DNA of 11,323 nucleotides from Propionibacterium sp. (lineage in GTDB: Bacteria; Actinomycetota; Actinomycetes; Propionibacteriales; Propionibacteriaceae): the NCBI GenBank assembly GCA_022837595.1, contig JALHFX010000063.1, forward strand, positions 1-11,323, written 5' to 3'. The first letter of the stretch is position 1; each line of letters starts with the position of its first letter. Shown here one piece after another: positions 11,224 through 11,323 of the stretch. The notes under the pieces are model-generated. The model ran no database searches. It worked only from the letters and a program-made list of their open reading frames with translations, and was not told the DNA's origin. The translations under genes and the position numbers were made by a program.

Positions 11224-11323
11224 AAGTCGCCTCGATACGCGCTAACAGCGCGCGGATGGTGGCCTCTCCGAAATGGGCAGTGCGGCGGTCGTCGGTCAGC
11301 CATAGCTTGAGGAGCCCCCCAAG
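11195..11323 (-). CDS. traJ: TraJ-like oriT-binding relaxosome protein, C-terminal part
   Basis: The minus-strand frame from the right edge to TAA at 11195-11197 encodes 42 residues starting LGGLLKLWLTDDRRTAHFGE, then ATIRALLARIEATF. This closely matches the C-terminal region of RK2 TraJ (LGGLLKLWLTDDPRTARFGDATILALLAKIEE), so the family is clear even from this fragment. TraJ of IncP plasmids binds near oriT and recruits the TraI relaxase. The N-terminal ribbon-helix-helix part and the oriT lie outside the window. The last residues (NTKRRSKL) differ from RK2. The gene converges on the membrane metalloprotease-like gene, and the 3' ends overlap by 29 bp. Confidence 0.85.
   Translation of the reverse strand, partial: LGGLLKLWLTDDRRTAHFGEATIRALLARIEATFNTKRRSKL

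Overview
The window looks like the backbone of a mobilizable or conjugative plasmid, or an integrative conjugative element, from a high-GC proteobacterium. A beta- or gammaproteobacterial host is an inference from composition and gene families. The evidence is a ParB-type protein, a self-encoded DnaB helicase behind a DUF1376-type replication protein, a toxin-antitoxin pair, an RK2 TraJ-like relaxosome protein running off the right edge, and a KorA-like palindrome in the parB promoter. No rRNA, tRNA, insertion sequence or CRISPR array was seen.

Layout. Positions 1-1228 (minus strand) hold an Xre/MbcA/ParS antitoxin, a RES toxin and a partial NfeD-like membrane protein, joined by 4-base overlaps. 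Positions 1361-2184 (plus) hold a secreted PLD-family protein with a degenerate HxK motif and a small coupled gene. Positions 2226-4130 (plus) hold promoter/operator, parB, two unknown genes (one with a zinc-ribbon-like CxxC pair) and a strong terminator. An RDD membrane protein (minus) and a stand-alone WGR protein (plus) follow. Positions 4949-8320 (minus) form a tightly overlapped replication operon: AlpA-like HTH, DUF1376 protein, DnaB, and a membrane-anchored unknown. Two small genes face the other way (8410-8960).

The most unusual part is 9023-10636 (plus): a candidate promoter, then five tandem units of about 78 bp, then a gene for a Hen1-type RNA 3'-terminal 2'-O-methyltransferase, a 33-codon ORF with a perfect Shine-Dalgarno, and an intrinsic terminator. 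Each unit can fold into the same compact RNA: a 5-bp hairpin with a 7-nt loop (P1), a second hairpin (P2), pairing of the first loop with the linker after P2 (P3), and pairing of the second loop with the unit's 3' end (P4). P1, P3 and P4 are maintained in all five units by compensatory changes, and P2 in four (it is shortened in unit 0). The wobble pairs fit the plus strand. I propose, as inference, that this is a cassette in which a repeated structured RNA is made together with a Hen1-like enzyme that may modify it; no Pnkp partner is present in the window.

The right end has a membrane metalloprotease-like gene (HELLH motif) that converges on, and overlaps by 29 bp, the 3' end of the traJ-like gene.
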